Made by a program: the position numbers and the translations under genes. DNA of 64,000 nucleotides, taken from NCBI RefSeq assembly GCF_000813125.1, contig NZ_BASE01000044.1, positions 1-64,000 of the forward strand. Reading direction: 5' to 3'. Positions within the stretch are counted from its first letter, which is position 1. Every line of letters begins with the position of its first letter. The notes below the pieces were generated by a model. It was not told the DNA's origin, did not search any database, and saw only the letters and a program-made list of their open reading frames with translations. Positions 52,241 through 61,270 of the stretch are shown here, one piece after another. Origin of the DNA: Mesobacillus selenatarsenatis SF-1 (GTDB taxonomy: Bacteria > Bacillota > Bacilli > Bacillales > Cytobacillaceae).

Positions 52241-52876
52241 TTACTCAAATGGAATTTCTTCCTGATATGCCTTTTTGTATTTGCTCAGCATTTCTTCTTT
52301 ATGTGCTTCACTTTCGATCATAATGTCTCCGTAAACCGGAACAACTGTATGCCAGTCCTGTTCTTCATTCTTCCTCGATACAAATAAATAGCTTTCTCCT
52401 TCTTTTAGCAGATGGTCATTCTCCACCAGTATCAGGTTCTGCCCTTCATAGCCCCCCTGCTGATTGACTGTTACCTCATCTTGTAATTCACCCTTGATAT
52501 TCTCAGCCACCTCCACTTTGAACTGTGTTTCAAGCATTCCTCTTTCTTCAGAAGTTCCAGACATCTTTATGACTTTTCCAACGAACACATTGTCAGCCCA
52601 TCCGACAAGCCTTTGAGGGTCAGTAACATCAAAAGCATGACTGGTTTTTACCGTTTGAATCACAGGATTTTCAGGAGGTTTATTTGAAAGCAATCCAGGA
52701 CCGGCGATTCCCAAGGCAATGATCGCAGCAATGCCGGGTGTTGCAAAGGCGAGCCATTTCTTTTTATTGCTTTTTCCTATCTCCATTTTTGCCTTTTCAA
52801 TCCCTATTCTGCTCCGGTCACTCAATTCTTTTGGGATTTCAATTTTATTCATTTCTGATCGGTTTTTATTGCTCAT
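52241..52876 (-). CDS. Membrane anti-sigma-like protein
   Basis: About 211 aa: cytoplasmic N-terminal segment (about 45 residues), one membrane helix (LAFATPGIAAIIALGIAGPG) and an extracytoplasmic domain (about 130 residues). Its start overlaps the end of the sigma gene by 11 bp, the classic sigma/anti-sigma arrangement. Start could also be ATG 52885. The external domain presumably senses the envelope signal. Confidence 0.75.
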   Translation of the reverse strand: MSNKNRSEMNKIEIPKELSDRSRIGIEKAKMEIGKSNKKKWLAFATPGIAAIIALGIAGPGLLSNKPPENPVIQTVKTSHAFDVTDPQRLVGWADNVFVGKVIKMSGTSEERGMLETQFKVEVAENIKGELQDEVTVNQQGGYEGQNLILVENDHLLKEGESYLFVSRKNEEQDWHTVVPVYGDIMIESEAHKEEMLSKYKKAYQEEIPFE

Positions 52877-53390
52877 TTGCCTCATCTCCCTCCAAATCTT
52901 TGCGAAGCTTCCCCAATCCCCGGTACAATATTGTCTTTGCTGTACCTAGTGGTATATTCAATGTTTCTGAAACTTCTCTTAAAGTCATTCCTTGATAAAA
53001 TCTAAGAAGGATTACACTTTTTTCTTCCTCCCGCAGCTCTTCAATCAATCCCTTTAATGTAATTTCGGATGTTAAATCTTCATCAACTGCTCCGGAAATA
53101 AATTCATCAAAATCGGGCTTCAGCGGCACAACCTTTCTCCTTTTTCTTAGAATGTCGAGAGAACAGCTGATGGCTATTCTGATCAGCCATGACTTAAAAT
53201 ATTTAGGCTCGTTCAGTTCTTTAATGGATTTAAAAGACTTGTAAGCTGTTTCCTGTACAACATCCAATGCGTCATTCTGGTTTTTCACATATATAAACGC
53301 CATCTTGTATAGATCTTGCTCATATTGCTGGAAAAGCTCGAGAAATGCTTTGTCATTTCCCTTCTGTGCTTTTTTAATCAACTTCAGCAA
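52866..53390 (-). CDS. ECF-type sigma factor (SigV-like)
   Basis: 174 aa. Region 2 (YKMAFIYVKNQNDALDVVQETAYKSFKSI; FKSWLIRIAISCSLDILRKRR) and region 4 (SVILLRFYQGMTLREVSETLNIPLGTAKTILYRGLGKL). TTG start at 53390, 8 nt after AAGGGGG, is better supported than the ORF extension to 53483. Coupled with the downstream membrane protein. Confidence 0.9.
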   Translation of the reverse strand: MLKLIKKAQKGNDKAFLELFQQYEQDLYKMAFIYVKNQNDALDVVQETAYKSFKSIKELNEPKYFKSWLIRIAISCSLDILRKRRKVVPLKPDFDEFISGAVDEDLTSEITLKGLIEELREEEKSVILLRFYQGMTLREVSETLNIPLGTAKTILYRGLGKLRKDLEGDEANEQ

Positions 53391-53508
53391 TAGGTGCACC
53401 CCCTTGTTACCGTTCTTATTCATTAGACGGAAGATTCGCCGCTTTGGCTTTAAATCCTCTAAAAAAATACAAAATAAAAACATCCTATACTACAAGCAGG
53501 ATGTTTCC

Positions 53509-55794
53509 CTATAAAATCACATATCTTCTCCATACATCTGGAAGCAGGGATTGGTATTTTTGCTGTAAATACCGATCATCGATCAATATGATTGTTCCTG
53601 TATCTTTTTCTGAGCGTATCAATCTGCCGCCAGCCTGAAGCACTTTGTTCATGCCAGGATAAACATAGGCGTAATCATATCCATTTTTCCCTTTGGATGA
53701 AAAATGCTGTTTGATCAAATCCCGCTCAAAGCCGATCTGAGGCAGACCAACACCTACTACTATTACACCATTCAATCGGTCACCCTTTAAATCCACTCCT
53801 TCTGAAAAAACACCTCCCAGGACGGCAAACCCTACCAATGAACCTGATCCATCTGCTTTAAAGGATTCCAGAAACGCTTCACGTTCGGCATCTGCCATTC
53901 CTGTTCCTTGTACAATTGTAGGTATACCGTGATCGCCAAGATTCCATTCTTCCAATACCGAATTAAGATATAGATAGGAAGGAAAGAAGACTAAGTAGTT
54001 GCCTGGCTTGCTTTGAATGGTTTCGATCAGTGTTTTAACTATTGGTTGTATCGAGTTCTCTCTATCCTTATATCTTGTTGATAAAGGATGAATCATTACC
54101 TGGTTTTGTTCTTGTGAAAATGGAGAAGGAATTCTGACAACATAATCATCATCATCTCCACCCAACATATCCATGTAATAACCAATTGGACTCAAAGTCG
54201 CCGAAAAGAAAACACGAGCCTTAAAGCTTTTACCTGCTTGCTTGATCAGATAAGAAGGATCAAGGCAAAATTGCTTTACTATAACCTCATTCCTTTGAAC
54301 CTCTGCATATAAAATGAACCTTTCGTCAACTAGCTTGCTTATTCTTTGCCAGTTCTGCGCGGAGAAATAGGTTTCAAGCAAAAGCTCTGAATCCCCTGGA
54401 CTCTCTCTTAGCAATTCTTTTTCAGCATGGTCAATAAATTCCAGCACTAACGGATTAAACTCCCCAATTGGCTCCTTGAACTGAATCGTTTTAGACGGTT
54501 CAGCCTGCTTTCTTATTTTGATAAAGAAGTCGTTAAGCTTATTGGTAATATCATGAATATCCTTATTTCTCTCTTTATACTCTCTTTTAATCTGCAAAAA
54601 TGGCGCCTTTTCCATAGTGGATGAAAACATATCCCTGCCTCTGTCAACCAAGTTGTGGGCCTCGTCAACAAGAAGCACAGTTTCTTTTTTATGGTCATCA
54701 AATAAACGCTTTAAAGAAACTTTTGGGTCAAATATATAATTATAGTCACAAATGACTGTATCAGCCGCATATGCAAGGTCCAGAGAAAATTCGAATGGGC
54801 AAACCCTATGTTTGAGGGCGTATTTTTCAATACAAAGCCTGTCTAAAGAGTTTTCATTATGCAAAATATCGAGTATTGCTTCGTTTATTCTGTCATAATA
54901 GCCATCCGCAAACTCACAATGCTCCTTGGTGCATATCCCTTGTTCAGTAAAACAAACCTTGTCCTTTGCTGTTATGGTTACTACATTCATATGAAGACCT
55001 TTAGCAAACAGTTGACTGAAAGCTTCCGCTGCTGTTTGCCTTGTCGTTGTTTTGGCAGTTAAGTAAAAAAGCTTTTTCAGGTGGTTCTCGCCTATAGCTT
55101 TGACGGACGGAAAGATTGTGGATATTGTCTTGCCGATACCTGTAGGAGCACTAGCGAAAATAGTCTTTTCTTCCTGGATTGTTTTATACACTGAACCAGC
55201 AAGCTGCCTCTGTCCCTTACGGTATTGAGCAAAAGGGAATTCCAGGTCTTTTATGCTCTGTTTTCTTTTCATTTCATGCTCTAAATGTAATTTCGCATAA
55301 GGAGCAAATACAGAAACCATATTCAATATGGCTTCCTTTAGCTCATTATATGTGCGGGTTCTTATGAATCTTTTCATTTCACCAGAGGATTTCTGTACAT
55401 AAGTAAGCTGGATATCGACACAATCAAGTTCATGTTCCTGCATGTACATATAAGCATAGCATTCTGCCTGGGCCCAGTGAGCAGGATTAGTATCCTCATC
55501 GATAAGGTCAAGGCTTAAAGAAGTTGACTTTATTTCATCAATGGTAGTACGTCCGCCATTTAAAAGAATCCCGTCACATCGTCCTTCTATAATAAAATGA
55601 AGGCCTTCATACTCTATTTCTGTCTTTAAAAAAACTTCACTTTGATCATGCTCGTTATATGTATTTTGGACTTCACGATGGATTCGTGAGCCTTCGGTAA
55701 AAGATGAAGCAGTCCTGAACCCAGATACGATACTCCCGCTTCTATGTACATACTCAGCCAAAGTTCTTACCGATATCTTAATTTGATTCTTCAT
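53509..55794 (-). CDS. RecB-like nuclease fused to XPD/DinG-type helicase
   Basis: 761 aa. Residues 1-130 carry a PD-(D/E)XK pattern (H39 in GSRIHREVQ, D74, E87-I-K89). Residues 190-760 are an XPD/Rad3-like superfamily 2 helicase: Walker A SAPTGIGKT, four Cys (281, 288, 293, 332) placed as an iron-sulfur cluster, DEAH 377-380, motif V GVFSEGVDLKGDRL, motif VI QAGGRLIRSEKD. Probably a 5'-3' DNA repair helicase with its own nuclease. Known as a Firmicutes DinG-type architecture. Confidence 0.88.
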   Translation of the reverse strand: MKNQIKISVRTLAEYVHRSGSIVSGFRTASSFTEGSRIHREVQNTYNEHDQSEVFLKTEIEYEGLHFIIEGRCDGILLNGGRTTIDEIKSTSLSLDLIDEDTNPAHWAQAECYAYMYMQEHELDCVDIQLTYVQKSSGEMKRFIRTRTYNELKEAILNMVSVFAPYAKLHLEHEMKRKQSIKDLEFPFAQYRKGQRQLAGSVYKTIQEEKTIFASAPTGIGKTISTIFPSVKAIGENHLKKLFYLTAKTTTRQTAAEAFSQLFAKGLHMNVVTITAKDKVCFTEQGICTKEHCEFADGYYDRINEAILDILHNENSLDRLCIEKYALKHRVCPFEFSLDLAYAADTVICDYNYIFDPKVSLKRLFDDHKKETVLLVDEAHNLVDRGRDMFSSTMEKAPFLQIKREYKERNKDIHDITNKLNDFFIKIRKQAEPSKTIQFKEPIGEFNPLVLEFIDHAEKELLRESPGDSELLLETYFSAQNWQRISKLVDERFILYAEVQRNEVIVKQFCLDPSYLIKQAGKSFKARVFFSATLSPIGYYMDMLGGDDDDYVVRIPSPFSQEQNQVMIHPLSTRYKDRENSIQPIVKTLIETIQSKPGNYLVFFPSYLYLNSVLEEWNLGDHGIPTIVQGTGMADAEREAFLESFKADGSGSLVGFAVLGGVFSEGVDLKGDRLNGVIVVGVGLPQIGFERDLIKQHFSSKGKNGYDYAYVYPGMNKVLQAGGRLIRSEKDTGTIILIDDRYLQQKYQSLLPDVWRRYVIL

Positions 55795-55865
55795 CCACTC
55801 ACCTGGCCCATAAGTTAAATTCTTATTTTAATTATAGTACATACGTTCTGATACATCCAATAAAA

Positions 55866-55902
55866 ATAAAAAATCCGCCCCAGTGAATCCTGGAACGGAT
55901 TA
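55866..55902 (-). terminator. Terminator of the 42-aa gene
   Basis: Minus strand ATCCGTTCCAG..CTGGGGCGGAT followed by TTTTTATTTTT. Confidence 0.85.
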
Positions 55903-55909
55903 ATATCTT

Positions 55910-56038
55910 TTACCAATGGCGTGTATTTTCAAGTAAACGGTCAATTTCAATTTGGTTCAGTGTAAAACTCAGATCAGTTTCAGCAATTTCCGTTGTCTCA
56001 TCCAACAGCTCGTCAATATCCATGCTAATTGTTCCCAT
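55910..56038 (-). CDS. 42-aa acidic protein
   Basis: SD GAGGAGG 6 nt before ATG, 42 codons, own terminator. Soluble, acidic (MDIDELLDETTEIAETDL), ending in ENTRHW. No family recognised. It lies between the helicase gene and the quorum-peptide gene. Confidence 0.7.
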   Translation of the reverse strand: MGTISMDIDELLDETTEIAETDLSFTLNQIEIDRLLENTRHW

Positions 56039-56236
56039 ACCGAACCTCCTCATATATTTCAGCTGGACAAAATGTATTTCCGGCTTCGTGAAAATAGTTC
56101 GTATATTATATGAGGGTTCTGGGGGTAATTTAACGCAGTGAAAATTTTCCCAAGTTTATGAGGGTTTTAATAGTTTTAGGAAATTTGACTATAATTTTTT
56201 CCGACTTCTTGAAATAACTTACCTGATTCAAGAAAC

Positions 56237-56266
56237 AAAAAAGACCCTAAATGGGCCTTTTTTGTT
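56237..56266 (-). terminator. Terminator of the regulator-peptide operon
   Basis: Minus strand AAAGGCCCATTTAGGGTCT followed by TTTTT; 9 bp after the peptide stop codon. Confidence 0.85.
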
Positions 56267-56274
56267 TTATTTAA

Positions 56275-56367
56275 TCAGATTGGAGGCAAAATTGGCGGCA
56301 TTCCAGCAACTAAAACACCTAAAGCCATTGTACTTGTTGAAAGTAAAGCAACTAACTTCTTTTTCAT
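56275..56367 (-). CDS. Secreted 30-aa signalling-peptide precursor (NprX/PapR-like role)
   Basis: Unlisted because of its length. ATG 56367 is 7 nt after GGAGG; the SD starts 2 nt after the stop of the HTH-TPR regulator and ORF-to-ORF distance is 14 nt. The product is a short Sec signal (basic MKKK, then a hydrophobic core) ending in VLVAGMPPILPPI; cleavage after VAG would release MPPILPPI. Size, export signal and position directly behind a cognate-type receptor fit RRNPP communication peptides. Processing and mature sequence are inference. Confidence 0.8.
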   Translation of the reverse strand: MKKKLVALLSTSTMALGVLVAGMPPILPPI

Positions 56368-56381
56368 TTTCATTCCTCCAT

Positions 56382-57602
56382 TTAATTAATTTTTTCAATA
56401 TATTTTACTGCTTGATCAAACCTGCCTATCTTTTGATAGTGGTTTGATAGCATTTTGTAAAATCCAATTAACTCTTCACTTTTTCCGTCACTTTCTTCCA
56501 AGTAAGGTATTACTTTGGATTCTGTATAGGCAAGCGACTTCTCAGGGGATTCAAGATTCATTAAGTAATAGTTTGAAAGTATTCTATATTTACGACTACC
56601 CAACATCTTGGATAGTTCATAAACCTCTAAAAACGCTTCTCGAGCCCTATCTTCATTACTCAACTCTAGATATATCTCTCCAATAGAATAAGTTGTGATT
56701 AAATAATGGGTGTTTTGGTTGGTTTGTAAGGTTTTACTCTTTTCAAAAAATAATATCGCATCTTCGTAATTGTCCAATTTCTTTTGCAAGTAACCCATAT
56801 TGTGATAAATCTCCGGAAGCAGTTTGGTTTCTTTTAATAACTCTGCATTCCTGATTAAATGTTTAAAACACTCTTGAGCTTCTTCGTAAATTTTTGAGTG
56901 AGTATAATTAATTCCTAGTAACATCATTGCGTGGAGTATTCGTTTAAAGTTGTGATCTTCCATGAACTCTTGCAATGCAAGCTTTCCGTAATAAATAGCA
57001 TAACCTGGCTCTTCTAAAGTTGTCTTGGCGATTGCTCGATGGTAAAATAATTCACCACTTGAAATTTCAATCTTCGAATCTTTACCAATGGAACCTAATA
57101 AGTCGTCGGCTTTTTTATATATCCCCTTCTTTAATAACCATACAGCATAAAGATAGGAAAATAAAGCCAATTGAGGTTGGGAAAATATATTCTTCTGTTT
57201 GTTTAAAAGATCATATTGCTTTTGTGCGTCAGCCAACAGTTCCTTAAATATTAAATACCTATATTTAGCGAGCTCATATGTATGTAGATTTGTAGTAAAT
57301 GGAATAATACCTTCAAACTCCTTTAGTTTTTCCATTACATCATCAGCTTCATCGTTTAAGTAATAATCAATTTTCTCATTCAGTTCACCGACCAGCTGCT
57401 TAATCTGTCCTTCATTTTCTGTAATAGATGAAAGGTTGACGCCAAGTCTCTCGAGCAATAGGCCCATTGTTTCTTCGTTAGCTTCCTTCGAATTGCTTTC
57501 GATCTTGCTTAGATGGGGAACTGAACATATGCCATTAGCCAGTTCCTTCTGTGTTAAACCTTGCTGGATCCTATAAAATTTAATGAGTGGTCCGAATTGC
57601 AT
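56382..57602 (-). CDS. RRNPP-type HTH-TPR quorum-sensing regulator (NprR/PlcR-like)
   Basis: 406 aa: N-terminal XRE helix-turn-helix (residues 7-60, KFYRIQQGLTQKELANGICS; LSKIESNSKEA) and about eight TPR units (for example YHNMGYLQKKLDNYEDAILFFEKS; YSIGEIYLELSNEDRAREAF). This is the receptor architecture of PlcR, NprR and PrgX, which bind a re-imported peptide and switch transcription. A peptide gene follows directly and a secreted protease gene precedes it on the same strand, the nprA-nprR-nprX order. Confidence 0.88.
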   Translation of the reverse strand: MQFGPLIKFYRIQQGLTQKELANGICSVPHLSKIESNSKEANEETMGLLLERLGVNLSSITENEGQIKQLVGELNEKIDYYLNDEADDVMEKLKEFEGIIPFTTNLHTYELAKYRYLIFKELLADAQKQYDLLNKQKNIFSQPQLALFSYLYAVWLLKKGIYKKADDLLGSIGKDSKIEISSGELFYHRAIAKTTLEEPGYAIYYGKLALQEFMEDHNFKRILHAMMLLGINYTHSKIYEEAQECFKHLIRNAELLKETKLLPEIYHNMGYLQKKLDNYEDAILFFEKSKTLQTNQNTHYLITTYSIGEIYLELSNEDRAREAFLEVYELSKMLGSRKYRILSNYYLMNLESPEKSLAYTESKVIPYLEESDGKSEELIGFYKMLSNHYQKIGRFDQAVKYIEKIN

Positions 57603-57730
57603 ACGTTCACCTACCGTTTTCTTTTAATCTACCATCTTTTCTAACATTTTAAACAGACCAAAAGTACTATTTTTTAAAAATTCTATATTTTATAAATTAT
57701 TTCTTCATATATTACTACAAATCATGAAAT

Positions 57731-57763
57731 AAAGCCACCCGGATCAATCAACCCGGATGGCTG
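57731..57763 (-). terminator. Terminator of the subtilisin gene
   Basis: Minus strand AGCCATCCGGGT-TGATTG-ATCCGGGTGGCT followed by TTATTTC. Confidence 0.85.
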
Positions 57764-57781
57764 GCTAGTTGTCAGCTTTTA

Positions 57782-59065
57782 TTATTTTACGCGTGGGAAA
57801 CCGAAACCAGATGCATAATCGTCTCCAGTTGCTGCTCCTGTTCCACCTTTGATGTCATAAAGCTTAGCCCGTCTTTGGATTTCTGAACGAAGCTGTGAGT
57901 TGCTCCAGTACTTGTTAGAAGACCAAAGCTTCGCTGCAAGACCAGCAATATGCGGAGTTGCCATTGAAGTACCACTCATTGTCGTGTAGTTTCCATCTAC
58001 TGCAGTTGAGTATATGCCTCCGCCAGGAGCAGAAACTTCAACATCTTTTTCCTGGATATAGTAGTCGCCGTCAGTATTAGGGTTTCCGCGAGAAGAGAAG
58101 TTGGATACTCTATGAGTTCCGTTGACGAATGCGTTGTCAAGTGATGCAACTGCGATGGCATTTGTCAATGCGCCAGGGTAGCCAATAGTGTTCGCATATG
58201 GACCGCTGTTCCCAGCAGCTGCTACTACAAGCGCACCTTTGCTGTATGCATAGTCAACAGCGCTCGCGATCATTGAATCTTTTCCGCTTGATCCAAGTGA
58301 CATATTGATGACTACTTTCGTTCCTGTTCGTACTCCTTCATCAGCAGCATGGCGAATCGCTCCTGCGATGTCATCTGAGTAACCTGAACCGTTATCGCCA
58401 AGAACTTTATAGCCCCAAAGTTCAGATTGTGGTGCTACACCATAGATACCTGCTCCGTCATAACCACCATTGGCGACAGCTGTTCCGGCAACATGTGTCC
58501 CGTGTCCCTGACGGTCGGTACATGTTCCGTTAACCAAAGGTGAACTTTGTGTAAAGTCTTTACATTGTTCGACATTATCAGTTAAGTCGATGTGGTTGCG
58601 GTTAATACCAGTATCTAGGACAGCTACCTTGATTCCATCGCCGCCGCTTGTAGATTGGATGTAGTTATCATTATAGATCGCTTGAATGCCCCAAGGAGTT
58701 TGGTCAGATGGATATGATGCCTGGACAGTGTAATCCCCCTTGTCTTTTCCTTTACCATTGCCATTTCCTTCAACACGAGCATCAATTGTGTGGATCCCAA
58801 CCTGAGAAACATCGATATTTTTGTTCTTTAACAATGCCTGGTATTGCTTGCTGTTTACTTCTGCTGTAAATCCTTGATTACCAAAGTCCCATCGCTTGCC
58901 ATATTGTTCTTGCACTTTCGCTTTCTCGGCACTCGGACCCTGAATCAAAACTCGATAAGTATCCTGGCTTTCTGGTGTTGTAGCACCAAAAGCCCCTGTC
59001 GCAAACATGGAAACACCCATTGCCAAACTAAGTACTGCGGATCCGAATATTCTTTTCTTTTTCAT
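57782..59065 (-). CDS. Secreted subtilisin-like serine protease (S8)
   Basis: 427 aa: signal peptide (VLSLAMGVSMFATGAFGA), an inhibitor-I9-like propeptide with a Gly/Lys-rich stretch, and a catalytic domain with Asp in VAVLDTGIN, His in GHGTHVAGT and Ser in SGTSMATPHIAG; oxyanion Asn in AAAGNSGP. Two Cys (EQCKDF, GTCTDR) may pair. I start at ATG 59065, 7 nt after AGAGGAG, dropping an unsupported N-terminal extension. Likely an exported scavenging protease and candidate target of the adjacent RRNPP regulator. Confidence 0.93.
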   Translation of the reverse strand: MKKKRIFGSAVLSLAMGVSMFATGAFGATTPESQDTYRVLIQGPSAEKAKVQEQYGKRWDFGNQGFTAEVNSKQYQALLKNKNIDVSQVGIHTIDARVEGNGNGKGKDKGDYTVQASYPSDQTPWGIQAIYNDNYIQSTSGGDGIKVAVLDTGINRNHIDLTDNVEQCKDFTQSSPLVNGTCTDRQGHGTHVAGTAVANGGYDGAGIYGVAPQSELWGYKVLGDNGSGYSDDIAGAIRHAADEGVRTGTKVVINMSLGSSGKDSMIASAVDYAYSKGALVVAAAGNSGPYANTIGYPGALTNAIAVASLDNAFVNGTHRVSNFSSRGNPNTDGDYYIQEKDVEVSAPGGGIYSTAVDGNYTTMSGTSMATPHIAGLAAKLWSSNKYWSNSQLRSEIQRRAKLYDIKGGTGAATGDDYASGFGFPRVK

Positions 59066-59211
59066 TCTTTTGCTCCTCTCGCCTTCAAAAAATTTTACAG
59101 CTTGCCGGCTGCAGAAATAAGTATATTTTAAATTTTCAGCCAATATCAACTGTTAACCGAGCCTATCTGTTTGGGAAAAATGAAACACAAAAATACAGTA
59201 TTGACGCTATT

Positions 59212-59260
59212 TTGGAAGTGTATTACCATTTGCATTTCCAATTTAAAAACACGTTTCCAA
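59212..59260. promoter_or_regulatory. Repeated TTGGAA motifs upstream of the protease
   Basis: TTGGAA at 59212-59217 and TTCCAA at 59236-59241 and 59255-59260, the first pair inverted and the second a direct repeat 19 bp apart. They surround TTTAAA-N16-TAATAC (minus strand), a possible promoter. Candidate regulator-binding region; the rest of the 428-bp gap shows nothing else. Confidence 0.3.
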
Positions 59261-59455
59261 CATGATAGTCAATTTCTGTTCAACATGTTTCTTCCTTATA
59301 TACATTTAAATTTAGTGCCGTTAACGATAAGAAAATGGCATAAACGAACTGGTAAATCATGATCCAATAATATTGGGAAACCGCTTGCTTTAGAAGGCAT
59401 TTATAGAAAAAAAGACCCATAAAACAAGCTCCAATTCACCTCATTTATCGGGACT

Positions 59456-59485
59456 AAAAAAAAAACTCCGATAATTTTATCGAAG
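59456..59485 (-). terminator. Terminator of the photoreceptor operon
   Basis: Minus strand CTTCGATAA..TTATCGGAG followed by ten T. Confidence 0.85.
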
Positions 59486-59493
59486 CGTTCATT

Positions 59494-60240
59494 CTATATT
59501 AGTTTGTTAAATGCTTTGCTGAGACTATTTAGGAACGGTACATCCGGCACTGTTTTTGAATTATTAAGATAAAAGGCATGATTTGGCTTAATTCCAATAA
59601 TACAGGGCTGAAGCCCCATTAACTGGAGTTCCTTAACAAGAGATACGAATGCTTCTACTCCTTCGTTTGTTAAATCTCCGACTCCATTAAAATCGAAAAG
59701 TATTTCCAGATAGCCCCCTTGCTGGGTTTTATCCAATACACTTTTTTCATTTTGGCTGATCAGTTCCTCGTCCAAATTCCCAAAAAGAGGCACCAATGCC
59801 GCGCTTTTTGTTAACTTAATGAATGGGCAGGAAAGACTTTTAATCTCAAATAATGTTTTTTCAACCAGCTCTTTTTTTTCAAGAAGCTCAATATTCGTTT
59901 CGGCTAGACGTTTGCGATGTTTCTCAACAATACTTTCTAACTCAGCAAGTCGATGGTCTTTCTCAATACAAATGACATGGCCTTTGTCTTCATTCCAATT
60001 AACACTTATGTCAAACAGGGCATATGGGGATTCTTTTGTTTTCATGATCAATTCACCTTCTGCCCTGCTTTCTCTATTACCTAGTATATTTGTTGCTTTC
60101 TTATGGCTTTCCCAGTCCACTAGCTCAAGAAACATATCTCCTATTGAAAAAATCTCTGCGCCTATTTGGGAAAATTCAAGAATATTAAAGTCACGATCTA
60201 ATAAAAAATAAGGTTGTGGTGAATATTTAACATCTGACAT
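59494..60240 (-). CDS. PAS-STAS protein (RsbR-like)
   Basis: 248 aa: N-terminal PAS-like domain (PQPYFLLDRDFNILEFSQIGAEIF), central coiled coil (residues about 98-130, LAELESIVEKHRKRLAETNIEL) and C-terminal STAS domain (LFGNLDEELISQ; ILFDFNGVGDLTNEGVEAFVSLVKELQLMG). This is the layout of stressosome RsbR/YtvA proteins, but the canonical phosphorylatable Thr/Ser after DLTGV is not obvious. Overlaps the B12 gene by 14 bp. Confidence 0.82.
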   Translation of the reverse strand: MSDVKYSPQPYFLLDRDFNILEFSQIGAEIFSIGDMFLELVDWESHKKATNILGNRESRAEGELIMKTKESPYALFDISVNWNEDKGHVICIEKDHRLAELESIVEKHRKRLAETNIELLEKKELVEKTLFEIKSLSCPFIKLTKSAALVPLFGNLDEELISQNEKSVLDKTQQGGYLEILFDFNGVGDLTNEGVEAFVSLVKELQLMGLQPCIIGIKPNHAFYLNNSKTVPDVPFLNSLSKAFNKLI

Positions 60241-60889
60241 TCATTTTCACTCCATGCTGATGACGATCAAGCCAATCATTTACGTCTTCCAGGTTCTTCA
60301 GGAAAAGCGTCCGATCAGAACCATATCGTTCAAATTCATACTGACTTAACAGTCGTCCTCCAACAATTACCACTGGGTGATGCGGAAGCTCTTCTAACTC
60401 TTTAATATATGGGCGAAGGTTTTCTGCATGGTACAAGATTGAAAACGACAGACATATAGCATCCGGTTTCCACTCCTCAGCTGCTTTTTTGACATATTCC
60501 AGAGGAAGGTTCGGACCATGGAATTTTGTTTCCCAACCATACTCACTAAATAGCTGGCTAGCCATTTTCAGGCCAAGAAAATGCTGTTCATTTTCAACAC
60601 AAAGAAACATCGCTTTTTTCCCATTAGAGGATATTTGCTTATCTATTCCATTTTGCCAATTGTACCGTGCCAGTATATAATCACAAGTCGAAGTTGCCAA
60701 ATGTTCATCGGCGACTGTAATTTTGTTGGTTTCCCATAAGTGACCGATATGCCTCATTGCAGCAGTAATGATATTTTCATAAATATATAAACTGTCCTTC
60801 GAAGCTTTTCGCTCATCTTCTATCAGTTCCCAGGAGGTATCCTGATCGCCCTCGAGCAAATGTTGGGCAAGCTCTATAGCCTTCTCCAT
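60227..60889 (-). CDS. Cobalamin-binding photoreceptor-like protein (CarH-type sensor, no HTH)
   Basis: 220 aa: helical bundle (residues 1-80) then a B12-binding Rossmann domain. W52-x9-E62-H63 (LWETNKITVADEH) is the adenosylcobalamin light-sensing motif of CarH; E101-Q-H103-F-L-G106 is the ExHxxG lower-ligand motif. There is no MerR DNA-binding domain, so output must go through partners. I start at ATG 60889, after GAGGTG; an in-frame GTG at 60895 is also possible. Four-gene operon with ABM, helical and PAS-STAS proteins. Confidence 0.88.
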   Translation of the reverse strand: MEKAIELAQHLLEGDQDTSWELIEDERKASKDSLYIYENIITAAMRHIGHLWETNKITVADEHLATSTCDYILARYNWQNGIDKQISSNGKKAMFLCVENEQHFLGLKMASQLFSEYGWETKFHGPNLPLEYVKKAAEEWKPDAICLSFSILYHAENLRPYIKELEELPHHPVVIVGGRLLSQYEFERYGSDRTLFLKNLEDVNDWLDRHQHGVKMNVRC

Positions 60890-60901
60890 TGTCACCTCAC
60901 C

Positions 60902-61270
60902 TCATTCATTTATTATTGCATCATCTGATAATGATTCAATCGCGATTTCAAGCAACTTGATCAATACTCCTGAATGTTCGTCTGCATTCATCTTTTCAAA
61001 AGCGTTCTTCAATCTTTGAAAATTATCAACAAGGTGCTCTGTCTTCATCCCTCTGGAGGTTAGGATTCCATTTAGCCAAAGAGCATAATCAACGAAGTAT
61101 TTTTCTTCGCCCATGGCAGCCGCTGTTTGAAGATATTTAATATGATGCTCATTATCCTCCTTGCATTTCTCTCTTCCACGTTCCCCGAATTTTTCGAGCA
61201 GGATTGGATTGTCTTTGTAGATTCCGTCGGTAACCTCTTCTATAATAGCGTTGATTTTTGAATGATTCAT
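60902..61270 (-). CDS. Helical hypothetical protein of the photoreceptor operon
   Basis: 122 aa, all-helical, no membrane segment (KINAIIEEVTDGIYKDNPIL; YFVDYALWLNGILTSRGM). Its start overlaps the ABM gene stop by 4 nt (ATGA). No family recognised. It may be a sensor or adaptor domain acting with the B12 protein (inference). Confidence 0.78.
   Translation of the reverse strand: MNHSKINAIIEEVTDGIYKDNPILLEKFGERGREKCKEDNEHHIKYLQTAAAMGEEKYFVDYALWLNGILTSRGMKTEHLVDNFQRLKNAFEKMNADEHSGVLIKLLEIAIESLSDDAIINE

Noticed and set aside
59171-59362. 63-aa plus-strand ORF upstream of the protease
   Set aside because: No ribosome site, atypical composition (Cys, His, Phe rich) and no terminator; it overlaps the protease control region.
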